From an uncultured Rhizobiaceae group bacterium (GTDB lineage Bacteria > Pseudomonadota > Alphaproteobacteria > Rhizobiales > Rhizobiaceae), in NCBI GenBank assembly GCA_937944075.1, contig CALDZZ010000185.1, positions 1 through 8,736 on the forward strand: a stretch of DNA of 8,736 bases, read 5' to 3'. Positions 1 to 6,399 of the stretch are shown here, one piece after another. The position numbers and the translations under genes were made by a program. The notes under the pieces were generated by a model. That model was not told the DNA's origin. It was given only the letters and a program-made list of their open reading frames with translations, and did no database searches. Within the stretch, counting starts at the first letter, position 1; the number at the start of each line of letters is the position of its first letter.

Positions 1-414
1 TCCATTGAGCTTGAAGTTTTCAACCGTGCGTTTGAAAACTTTACAAGCCAACATGCTAAAACTCTCAAGGACAATCTCAAAACACAACGCAGGGCGTTGA
101 ATGAGAATGACCTGCTTGAGTTCAGCAGACTGGACAAGGACTTTCACAAGCTGTTTTGCGTCATGGCAGAATTGCCTCATTTGATGGATGCCATACTGGA
201 ACACAAATCAAAAGTGGACAGACTTTGCACACTTTCATTGGCCAACAAGGATGAGTGTGCTGAAGTTTACGAAGATCATAAAATGATTATCGAGCACATG
301 ATCAACCGCGACAGGGATGCTTGTGTGGATCGATTGCGCAGACATTTATCACGCCTTGATGCAACCATCGAAAAGGTCACCAAAAGTCACGCCCATTATT
401 TTGATTTTGAATAA
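1..414 (+). CDS. GntR-family transcriptional regulator, FCD domain (5'-truncated)
   Basis: The reading frame is open from the first base of the window to a TAA stop, giving 137 C-terminal residues; the gene begins outside. The visible part is all-helical and matches the FCD effector-binding domain of FadR/VanR-type GntR regulators. It has the D-x3-H motif (visible residues D45 and H49, within LDKDFH), a later His (H93, in EDHKMII) and another His (H115, in RRHL). This is the Asp/His/His/His set that binds a metal and a carboxylate effector in that family. The winged-helix DNA-binding part must lie upstream. An internal ATG or TTG, for example the TTG at 97, is not a credible start because it would remove the first FCD helices. 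It converges on the rhodanese gene. Whether it controls the paa genes cannot be told from here; it may belong to a different unit on the left. Family call is firm, effector unknown. Confidence 0.85.
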   Translation, partial: SIELEVFNRAFENFTSQHAKTLKDNLKTQRRALNENDLLEFSRLDKDFHKLFCVMAELPHLMDAILEHKSKVDRLCTLSLANKDECAEVYEDHKMIIEHMINRDRDACVDRLRRHLSRLDATIEKVTKSHAHYFDFE

Positions 415-435
415 GCTGGTTTAACGCAACTTGTA

Positions 436-843
436 TTATGGTTTGTGTGTGTCTGTCGGCATCTCTACCGGCCCACCGTTTTCTTCCCATTTGGAAAAAC
501 CTTCTCTCAAATGCGCTGCTTCAAACCCCATATCCTGAAGCGTCGCTACCGTCAGTGCAGATCGCCAGCCTGATGCACAATGGAATACATATTTTTTGTC
601 TTGAGCGAATATTTCTTTGAAGTACGGACTTTCCGGATCAACCCAAAACTCAATCATGCCTCGTGGGGCGTGGTAACTGCCAGGTATGAAACCGCTTCTC
701 TGGCGTTCACGAATATCGCGAATATCAACAATAACCGTGTTTTCATCTCCTACCAGTTTGATCAGGTCACTAATTTCAACTTCTTCAATTCGCTCTCTGG
801 CATGCCTGACCATATCCGCAGATGACTGTTTCAGTTTTTTCAT
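436..843 (-). CDS. Single-domain rhodanese-like protein
   Basis: This 135-residue protein has one rhodanese fold. It shows the N-terminal DIRDIRE motif (residues 40-46, the usual D-x-R-x-x-x-E signature), the GxIPGxxHAPRGM segment (51-63) and the active-site loop CASGWRS (89-95) with catalytic Cys89, followed by the GF...L..G...W ending typical of the family. Such proteins carry sulfur as a Cys persulfide (thiosulfate sulfurtransferase or related transfer); the true donor and acceptor are not visible. No signal peptide is seen, so it is probably cytoplasmic. An AGG-rich Shine-Dalgarno stretch lies 4-12 nt before the ATG. It starts 47 nt after the paaX-like stop on the same strand with no clear terminator between them, so it may be the last gene of a paaZ-paaX-rhodanese unit. 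A role in phenylacetate metabolism is inference from position only. Confidence 0.9.
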   Translation of the reverse strand: MKKLKQSSADMVRHARERIEEVEISDLIKLVGDENTVIVDIRDIRERQRSGFIPGSYHAPRGMIEFWVDPESPYFKEIFAQDKKYVFHCASGWRSALTVATLQDMGFEAAHLREGFSKWEENGGPVEMPTDTHKP

Positions 844-890
844 GGAACCTGACCTTTTGTTCTTTGGGTGTTTTAAAACTAGTTATTGCC

Positions 891-1652
891 CTATTGTGAA
901 GCAAGCGCATGTGAATTAATCGGCGCCGACCTTGCCAGAAACCCAACAACCTTTCTTTGACACTGAGACAAATTGCTATCTGGATAGAGCCATATATAGC
1001 ACCAGGTCGCATCTCTCAAAGCAAGCTTTCTCCAATGATGGAGCACCAGAAGTCTTACAGCGAACGTGTCATATGAAGCATTGTGGCTCGCCGAAACACC
1101 TTCATCACCTGAAGCTTTACCAAGTAAAGAAATTACGGCTTGCGTTTGTTCGGGCACTAGAATGTTTGAAAGCCACTCTGGCAAACTGTCTTTGTCAATT
1201 TCACCATAGACGCAATCGTTTCCCTTTTTCTTTTCAGAGACAGGAACTAAATTGATGTTTCGTGCTATCTCAATAGATGTTCTATTCTCATCCTGTTTGA
1301 CTTCTTTTTCATGACTTATACAAAGACACCAGCCTTCAGGAAACTTGTTGTTTTCCCCATAAACATCATCGTAGACCTGTACTGTCTCACGTTTGGCTTT
1401 TTCAGACATGGCATAAACGGTCTCACGACCAGATTTTGATGTTTCAATCCAGCCTTCTTTCTTAAGTCGATGCAGTGCTACCCGTGTTGCCTCCGGCTTG
1501 ATGCCTATATGACTGAGCAATGAATTAATCTGTTTGCCCGTCAAAGACTGAGAACTACTTCTTCCCAGATCCCCAAATAGTGTCACTATCAAAGACCAAA
1601 CCTTGATCTTTTCAACATTGAACAAAGCCTTTGCGATACCTTCAGCTACCAT
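891..1652 (-). CDS. paaX: PaaX-type phenylacetate operon repressor
   Basis: This 253-residue protein resembles PaaX, the repressor of phenylacetate genes that releases DNA when it binds phenylacetyl-CoA (known from E. coli). The N-terminal part reads VWSLIVTLFGDL (18-29), then a winged helix-turn-helix (about 39-80) with the family pattern GIKPEATRVALHRLKKEGW followed by a GRETVYAMS wing. The C-terminal part keeps LLVLHHWRKLALRD (201-214) and a Cys231-centred helix that align with the PaaX C-terminal domain. It is about 60 residues shorter than E. coli PaaX (316 aa). I checked the other minus-strand frames near the C-terminus and saw no sign of a frameshift. The ATG at 1652 lies 5 nt past the paaZ stop, with only a weak, distant purine-rich stretch ahead, so translation probably depends on coupling to paaZ. 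Cotranscription with paaZ implies autoregulation if it binds the paaZ promoter. Confidence 0.88.
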   Translation of the reverse strand: MVAEGIAKALFNVEKIKVWSLIVTLFGDLGRSSSQSLTGKQINSLLSHIGIKPEATRVALHRLKKEGWIETSKSGRETVYAMSEKAKRETVQVYDDVYGENNKFPEGWCLCISHEKEVKQDENRTSIEIARNINLVPVSEKKKGNDCVYGEIDKDSLPEWLSNILVPEQTQAVISLLGKASGDEGVSASHNASYDTFAVRLLVLHHWRKLALRDATWCYIWLYPDSNLSQCQRKVVGFLARSAPINSHALASQ

Positions 1653-1657
1653 CAGTT

Positions 1658-3718
1658 TTAATGCCCTTTTGCCTTGGACATGGTACTGGAAAAAGCATTC
1701 ATAGTTAAAAGTTCATACTCGGCAACAAGTTCATCATTCTGGTTCAACAAGGTCACATGCCAGCGCACTTCACCATATTCTGAATTTCGTGCGGTTTTAT
1801 GTTTGACGGTCAATGAGACCTTGATGGAATCGCCCGCTTCTACCGGCTTCATAAAACGTAGATTGTCCAATCCTGTATTTGCCAGCACAGGTCCTTCATT
1901 TGGCTCAACAAACAAGCCGGCTGCAAAACTCAGCAACAAATAACCATGAGCCACCCGACCTGGGAAGAAAGGATTACGTTTGGCTGCAGCATCATCCATG
2001 TGGGCATAGAAGGTATCACCGGTAAAATGTGCAAAGGTTTCAATATCCTCCAGCGTTATGGCTCTCTGCTCTGTTTTCAACGTTTCACCGATCTCCAATT
2101 CATCAAAGCTACGGGTGAAAGGATGGCTCTTATGGCTGAAAAGGTTGGCACCGGGAACCCATTTCTTGCCAATGGATGCAATCACGTCTGGACTGCCTTG
2201 TATCGCAGTTCTTTGCATATAGTGCATAACCCCCCTGATACCACCTAGCTCTTCGCCGCCCCCTGCGCGACCAGGCCCACCATGCACCATGTGCGGCAAC
2301 GGAGAGCCGTGACCGGTACTTTCCTTCATGCTGTCACGATTATTGAAATACATACGCCCATGATATGCAGCAGCTCCATAAGCAATTTCCTGTGCAACTT
2401 CCATGTCATGGGTAATGACGGAAGCAACCAGACTGCCTCCCCCCAAGTTCAGCAGTTCTATCGCATCATCACAATCCTTGTATCCCATAACTGTGGAAAC
2501 GGGGCCAAAAGCTTCGACTGAATGCACCAAACTTGCTGAACGCGGATTTTCACACTGAAACAGCAAGGGTGAGACAAAGGCTTCCGGATTGGCATGTTCA
2601 CCCTCTGGAGTAATATCATCCAGTGATCCAAATACCAGTTCAGCCTCCTTGCCAATCAAGCTTGCCTTGGACAAAACATCCTGTTTTTGCACACCAGAAA
2701 CCAACGATCCCATCCCAATATGGTCTATTCTCGGATCTCCAATACGAATGGTTTCCAGCTTGTTTTTAAGTGCATCGATTACGGGTGAAATCTGATTTTC
2801 AGGTACGATCAAACGGCGCGTAGCTGTACACTTTTGACCTGCTTTTGTTGTAATCTCAGAAATAACTTCCTTGATAAACAAGTTAAATTCTGGCGTCCCT
2901 GATATTGCATCCGGCCCTAAAACTGAGGCATTCAGGCTATCTTGCTCTGCTGTAAATTGTACAGAATTTGCCAAAAGGTTTTTATTTGATCGTAACTTCA
3001 AAGCAGTTTCCGCTGAGCCTGTAAAACTCACGACATCCTGACTTCCCAGTTGATCCAGCAAATTTCCGAACCCGCCAGATACAAGCTGAATTGCCCCTTC
3101 AGGAAGAACATTACTTTTCAGCATTAACTGCACACAGAGTTGCGTTACATAGCACGTGGCAGTAGCCGGTTTTATGATTGCAGGCATACCGGCAAGAAGG
3201 GTTGGCGCAAGCTTTTCCAACATGCCCCAGACCGGAAAATTATACGCATTGATATGAACTGCGACACCGAGCTTTGGCGTATAAATATGTTGGCCTACAA
3301 ACGTTCCGTTTCGTGAAAGCTGTTCCAGATCACCATCGAGATAAATTTTGGCGTCAGGCATTTCGCGCCTGCCTTTTGATGCAAAAACCAGCATCGTACC
3401 CAATCCGCCATCAATATCGATTAGATGGTCTTGTTGGGTCGCGCCTGTGGCAAAGGAGATATCGTACAAGGCTTGCTTGTGTTTTCCAAGATACAGGGCA
3501 AGTGCCTTTAACATTTTTGCACGCTCATGGAAGGTCATGGCACGCAATGCCTTTGAGCCCTTTTCACAGGCATATTGAAGCATTGAGCCGGGATCAAGAT
3601 TTTGGCACCCCGCCCTTGCAATCACGTCTCCTGTAATCGCCGAACGGATGTTTCTTGCTGACCCGTCTGGCTCTATCCAGCTTCCTGAAGCATAACTTGA
3701 AATGTCCATTATTGTCAT
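1658..3718 (-). CDS. paaZ: PaaZ, bifunctional oxepin-CoA hydrolase / 3-oxo-5,6-dehydrosuberyl-CoA semialdehyde dehydrogenase
   Basis: This 686-residue protein matches E. coli PaaZ (681 aa) in length and domain order. Residues 1 to about 520 form an aldehyde dehydrogenase with general base Glu258 (in FTAEQDSLNA) and nucleophile Cys297 (in AGQKCTATRR). Residues from about 540 form a MaoC-type R-specific hydratase with TGDTFYAH carrying the catalytic pair Asp568 and His573. The hydratase domain opens the oxepin-CoA ring and the ALDH domain oxidises the resulting semialdehyde with NADP+; in the known enzyme the intermediate passes between domains of a hexamer. The frame stays open upstream to 3853, but the ATG at 3718 is chosen: a GGAGG lies 8 nt ahead, and the protein from there aligns with the family N-terminus (SYASGSW). 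All catalytic residues are present. It is first in a unit followed by paaX, divergent from paaG. Confidence 0.97.
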   Translation of the reverse strand: MTIMDISSYASGSWIEPDGSARNIRSAITGDVIARAGCQNLDPGSMLQYACEKGSKALRAMTFHERAKMLKALALYLGKHKQALYDISFATGATQQDHLIDIDGGLGTMLVFASKGRREMPDAKIYLDGDLEQLSRNGTFVGQHIYTPKLGVAVHINAYNFPVWGMLEKLAPTLLAGMPAIIKPATATCYVTQLCVQLMLKSNVLPEGAIQLVSGGFGNLLDQLGSQDVVSFTGSAETALKLRSNKNLLANSVQFTAEQDSLNASVLGPDAISGTPEFNLFIKEVISEITTKAGQKCTATRRLIVPENQISPVIDALKNKLETIRIGDPRIDHIGMGSLVSGVQKQDVLSKASLIGKEAELVFGSLDDITPEGEHANPEAFVSPLLFQCENPRSASLVHSVEAFGPVSTVMGYKDCDDAIELLNLGGGSLVASVITHDMEVAQEIAYGAAAYHGRMYFNNRDSMKESTGHGSPLPHMVHGGPGRAGGGEELGGIRGVMHYMQRTAIQGSPDVIASIGKKWVPGANLFSHKSHPFTRSFDELEIGETLKTEQRAITLEDIETFAHFTGDTFYAHMDDAAAKRNPFFPGRVAHGYLLLSFAAGLFVEPNEGPVLANTGLDNLRFMKPVEAGDSIKVSLTVKHKTARNSEYGEVRWHVTLLNQNDELVAEYELLTMNAFSSTMSKAKGH

Positions 3719-3858
3719 GATTGATTCCTCCAGGCGGTTACCACTGATGATGACAGTTTTTTCAACCCGCTTCCAGAATTTTCCCTTACAGTACATAATA
3801 AGATTGACGCTCTGTCTGGTCTGTGCAAATTTTTTAATGGGAACATGGAGCATTCTTT
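3719..3858. promoter_or_regulatory. Divergent paaZ/paaG intergenic control region
   Basis: These 140 bp separate the divergent paaZ and paaG starts and are the only sizeable non-coding stretch in the window, so both promoters and any PaaX operator for these units should lie here. An AT-rich run at 3794-3800 gives CATAAT on the plus strand and TATTAT on the minus strand, each one base from the sigma-70 -10 consensus. Neither has a good -35 at the normal distance, so these are weak candidates. TTGACG at 3804-3809 (+) could be a -35, but no good -10 follows it. A tandem repeat GTCTG-GTCTG sits at 3814-3823, and a short inverted repeat (ACTG/CAGT arms, 7-nt centre) at 3743-3757. I could not identify a convincing copy of the E. 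coli-type PaaX operator. The paaG Shine-Dalgarno (GGAG, 3847-3850) is 8 nt before its ATG. Confidence 0.6.
3727..3731 (-). promoter_or_regulatory. Ribosome binding site that fixes the paaZ start
   Basis: On the minus strand this reads GGAGG, extended to GGAGGAA by the next two bases (3726-3725). It ends 8 nt before the ATG at 3718 and 17 nt before the second in-frame ATG at 3709. The spacing therefore favours 3718 and argues against the longer frame that opens at 3853. Confidence 0.85.
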
Positions 3859-4647
3859 ATGACAGATACCATTCTTGTAAGGGAACACGAGAATTGGGTA
3901 GAGCTTACCCTTAACAGACCGGATCGCCTCAACAGCTTTAACGATGAAATGCACATCAAATTACGAGCTGAAATTGAAACGGCAAGAGATGCCGGAACAC
4001 GAGCAGTATTGATTACAGGCGCAGGTCGTGGTTTTTGTGCAGGGCAGGATTTGGGTGACCGTGATCCCTCCAAAATGGGTGCTGCTCCTGACTTGAGCCA
4101 AACCCTTGAAGGTTTTTATAACCCGCTTGTACGTCTAATTCGTAATATGGAATGTCCGGTTATCTGCGCAGTAAACGGAGTTGCAGCAGGAGCTGGCGCC
4201 AACATTGCTCTGGCGTGTGATATCGTACTTGCAGGGCAATCTGCCAAATTTATTCAGTCTTTTGCAAAAGTTGGCCTGGTACCGGATGCAGGGGGAACCT
4301 GGAACCTTACGCATCTATTGGGTGAGGCAAGAGCCAAGGCACTTGCGATGACAGCAGAGCCCTTGTCTGCACAAAAAGCGGCAGACTGGGGACTGATTTA
4401 CAAGGCAGTTGAAGATGACGCGCTTATGGAAGAAGCACGACAACTGGCCTCCAATTTGGCAAAGGGGCCAACACTCGGATTAAGCAAGACGAAACAGCTC
4501 ATTCAGCTCGCCTCTTCCAACACACTTGATGAACAACTCGACCTTGAAGCCAAAACCCAAAAAGCATGTGGTGAAAGTGCCGACTATGCCGAAGGGGTTT
4601 CTGCCTTTCTTGAAAAACGGACGCCAAACTTCAAGGGCAGTGCTTGA
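3859..4647 (+). CDS. paaG: PaaG, 1,2-epoxyphenylacetyl-CoA isomerase
   Basis: This 262-residue crotonase-fold protein has the same length as E. coli PaaG and shares its blocks throughout: TLNRPDRLNSFNDEMH (17-32), TGAGRGFCAGQDL (53-65), FYNPLVR (86-92), CPVICAVNGVAAGAGAN (99-115), GLVPDAGGTW (139-148) and ESADYAEGVSAFLEKR near the C-terminus. The two glycine-rich blocks build the oxyanion hole that holds the thioester carbonyl, and Asp143 lies where the catalytic Asp of PaaG is expected. It converts the ring 1,2-epoxide of phenylacetyl-CoA into the seven-membered oxepin-CoA, the substrate of the divergently encoded PaaZ. GGAG 8 nt upstream supports the ATG at 3859. The NRPDRLNSFNDEMH and GQDL blocks favour PaaG over the hydratase PaaF. 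It is the first gene of the paaG-paaI-paaK operon; its stop overlaps the paaI start. Confidence 0.95.
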   Translation: MTDTILVREHENWVELTLNRPDRLNSFNDEMHIKLRAEIETARDAGTRAVLITGAGRGFCAGQDLGDRDPSKMGAAPDLSQTLEGFYNPLVRLIRNMECPVICAVNGVAAGAGANIALACDIVLAGQSAKFIQSFAKVGLVPDAGGTWNLTHLLGEARAKALAMTAEPLSAQKAADWGLIYKAVEDDALMEEARQLASNLAKGPTLGLSKTKQLIQLASSNTLDEQLDLEAKTQKACGESADYAEGVSAFLEKRTPNFKGSA

Positions 4648-5072
4648 TGACGCCCGATGAACGAGCACAGAAATCTGCCGAAGCCTTGTGGGAAAGTGAT
4701 GCAGCAGCAAAATGGACTGGCATACGAATTGATGAAGTTACTGAAGCCAAGGCCGTTCTTTCGCTAGAGGTTGCTGACCATCATTGCAATGGACACGGCA
4801 TGTGCCATGGCGGGGTGATTTACATGCTAGCTGACACAGCTTTTGCCTATGCCTGTAACAGTCGAAATCAGGCAACTGTAGCGCAGAATAATACAATCAC
4901 CTATGTTTCTCCTGCTCAACGAGGCGATACGTTGACTGCTATTGCCAACGAAAAAAGCCTCAAGGGGAAAAACGGAATTTATGATATTGAGGTTTCCAAT
5001 CAGAACGCGGATATCATAGCTCAATTCAGGGGGTGTTCACGCACTATCAAGGGACACCTCTTTGAAGAATAA
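4647..5072 (+). CDS. paaI: PaaI, hydroxyphenylacetyl-CoA thioesterase (hotdog fold)
   Basis: This 141-residue hotdog-fold thioesterase matches E. coli PaaI in length and motifs. The segment NGHGMCHGGVIYMLADTAFAYACNS (48-72) holds the HGG turn (54-56) and catalytic Asp63. The NTITYVSPAQRGD block follows in the third quarter, and the GCSRTIKG ending is also typical. PaaI hydrolyses ring-hydroxylated phenylacetyl-CoA and related dead-end thioesters, freeing CoA and rescuing stalled flux; it acts in the cytoplasm as a tetramer. The ATG at 4647 shares its A with the paaG stop (TGATG), a classic translational-coupling junction. The frame also offers TTG three bases earlier (4644), which is less likely. 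An AAGGG stretch about 10 nt upstream can serve as ribosome binding site. Older literature and some databases call this gene paaD. Confidence 0.93.
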   Translation: MTPDERAQKSAEALWESDAAAKWTGIRIDEVTEAKAVLSLEVADHHCNGHGMCHGGVIYMLADTAFAYACNSRNQATVAQNNTITYVSPAQRGDTLTAIANEKSLKGKNGIYDIEVSNQNADIIAQFRGCSRTIKGHLFEE

Positions 5073-5084
5073 ACGAGAAGCAAC

Positions 5085-6392
5085 ATGAAAGATCTAACGC
5101 CAGACAAGGCAAGTCTTGAACCGATTGAAATCGCCAGTAGAGATGAAATCGAAGCCCTTCAACTAAAGCGTATGAAGTGGTCATTGAAACACGCCTATGA
5201 AAATGTACCGATGTACAAACAGCGGTTCGATGATAAGGGCGTCCATCCGGATGATCTGAAAACACTAAAGGACCTTTCAAGGTTTCCCTTTACAGTAAAA
5301 GATGACCTGCGCGATAACTATCCCTTCGGCATGTTTGCCATGCCGATGGATAAAATTCGCAAGCTTCATGCCTCATCCGGCACAACCGGAAAGGCTACAG
5401 TTGTGGGTTACTCCGATAATGATTGTGACCTGTTTGCCAATATGGTGGCACGTTCCTTGCGTGCTTCCGGGGTAAAACCCGGAGAGATGGTTCACAACGC
5501 TTATGGCTATGGCCTGTTTACAGGTGGGCTTGGCGCCCATGACGGTATTCATCGCCTTGGAGCAACGATCGTTCCCGTTTCTGGCGGCATGACACCAAGA
5601 CAGGTCACGCTTATAAACGACTTTAAACCGCATGCAATCATGGTAACCCCCTCCTACATGCTGAATATTCTGGATGAATTCAACCGGCAGGGTATTGATC
5701 CAAAGAAAAGCTCCTTGCAGGTCGGTATATTTGGTGCAGAACCCTGGACCAATGCCATGCGCAAGGAAGTTGAAGATGCCTTTGACATGCATGCCGTTGA
5801 TATCTACGGCTTGTCAGAAATTTTAGGACCAGGGGTTGCCAATGAGTGCGTTGAAACAAAAGACGGACTGCATGTCTGGGAAGATCATTTTTATCCCGAG
5901 ATCATCAACCCTGAAACGGGTGAGCCGGTTGAAGATGGAGAACAGGGCGAGCTGGTTTTTACAACGCTGACAAAGGAAGCCCTTCCAATGATCCGCTATC
6001 GCACCAAGGACTTGACGCGTCTTTTACCCGGAACTGCACGCTCCATGCGCAGAATGGAAAAGATTACAGGCCGAGTGGATGACATGATTATCTTGCGTGG
6101 CGTAAATGTTTTCCCGACACAAATCGAAGAGCAACTGCTTGCAGTTGAGGGACTTGCGCCACATTTCCAGATTGAGTTATTGCGCGAGGGGCGCATGGAT
6201 CAGATGAAAATTCTCGTTGAAGCAGAGCCAAATGCTTCAACCGACTTATTACGAAACCAAAACGCTGAAATTCTTGGCAGACGCATCAAGGAAACGATCG
6301 GCATAACTACTACAGTTGATGTTCGCAAACCAGGCGGCGTGGCGCGTTCTGAGGGCAAGGCAAAGCGAGTGATCGACAACCGCAATGCATAA
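5085..6392 (+). CDS. paaK: PaaK, phenylacetate-CoA ligase (AMP-forming)
   Basis: This 435-residue enzyme is nearly the length of E. coli PaaK (437 aa). It activates phenylacetate to phenylacetyl-CoA using ATP and CoA, the entry step of the pathway. Visible motifs of the adenylate-forming family are the P-loop SSGTTGKATVVGY (97-109), YGLSE (241-245), the YRTKDL motif (305-310) and the hinge region TGRVDDMIILRGVNVFP (328-344), after which the small C-terminal domain rotates for thioester formation. One detail differs from the usual PaaK P-loop: the residue after GK is Ala104 where Pro is common. The gene starts 12 nt after paaI with a GAGAAG ribosome binding site 5-10 nt before the ATG. It ends the paaG-paaI-paaK operon and converges with paaE, 7 nt apart. 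Confidence 0.96.
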   Translation: MKDLTPDKASLEPIEIASRDEIEALQLKRMKWSLKHAYENVPMYKQRFDDKGVHPDDLKTLKDLSRFPFTVKDDLRDNYPFGMFAMPMDKIRKLHASSGTTGKATVVGYSDNDCDLFANMVARSLRASGVKPGEMVHNAYGYGLFTGGLGAHDGIHRLGATIVPVSGGMTPRQVTLINDFKPHAIMVTPSYMLNILDEFNRQGIDPKKSSLQVGIFGAEPWTNAMRKEVEDAFDMHAVDIYGLSEILGPGVANECVETKDGLHVWEDHFYPEIINPETGEPVEDGEQGELVFTTLTKEALPMIRYRTKDLTRLLPGTARSMRRMEKITGRVDDMIILRGVNVFPTQIEEQLLAVEGLAPHFQIELLREGRMDQMKILVEAEPNASTDLLRNQNAEILGRRIKETIGITTTVDVRKPGGVARSEGKAKRVIDNRNA

Positions 6393-6399
6393 TCAGAAA
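6393..6399. other. Convergent paaK/paaE junction without terminator space
   Basis: Only 7 nt separate the paaK stop (TAA, 6390-6392) from the paaE stop (TAA on the minus strand, 6402-6400). No hairpin fits in the gap, so any terminator would have to lie inside the opposing coding sequence, or the two transcripts overlap at their 3' ends. Confidence 0.9.

Noticed and set aside
870..884. Overlapping small palindromes GTTTTAAAAC and AACTAGTT between paaX and the rhodanese gene, considered as terminator or operator
   Set aside because: They are AT-rich, short, overlap each other and have no GC stem or U-tract, so they are weak as a terminator and no known operator is matched.
785..1012. Possible frameshift at the 3' end of paaX, suggested by another open frame and an unusual Trp/Tyr-rich stretch
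   Set aside because: Reading the other minus-strand frames gave no better match to the PaaX C-terminus, and the annotated frame keeps the Cys-containing helix expected there.
3274..3636. 120-codon open frame antisense to paaZ
   Set aside because: It lies entirely within the paaZ coding sequence, has no ribosome binding site I trust and no recognisable domain; it is a shadow frame.
3721..3731. TTGATTCC as half of an E. coli-like PaaX operator (TGATTC core)
   Set aside because: It coincides with the complement of the paaZ Shine-Dalgarno and spacer, and no matching second arm was found nearby.
3719..3853. 45-residue N-terminal extension of PaaZ to the ATG at 3853
   Set aside because: The extension does not resemble the family N-terminus, lies across the promoter region, and the strong GGAGG site serves the ATG at 3718.
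4644..4646. TTG start for paaI one codon earlier
   Set aside because: The next codon is ATG, forming the common TGATG stop/start overlap with paaG, which is the simpler start.
5373..5792. 139-codon open frame antisense to paaK
   Set aside because: It is wholly inside a strongly conserved paaK region, shows no recognisable family features and is explained by codon use of paaK.
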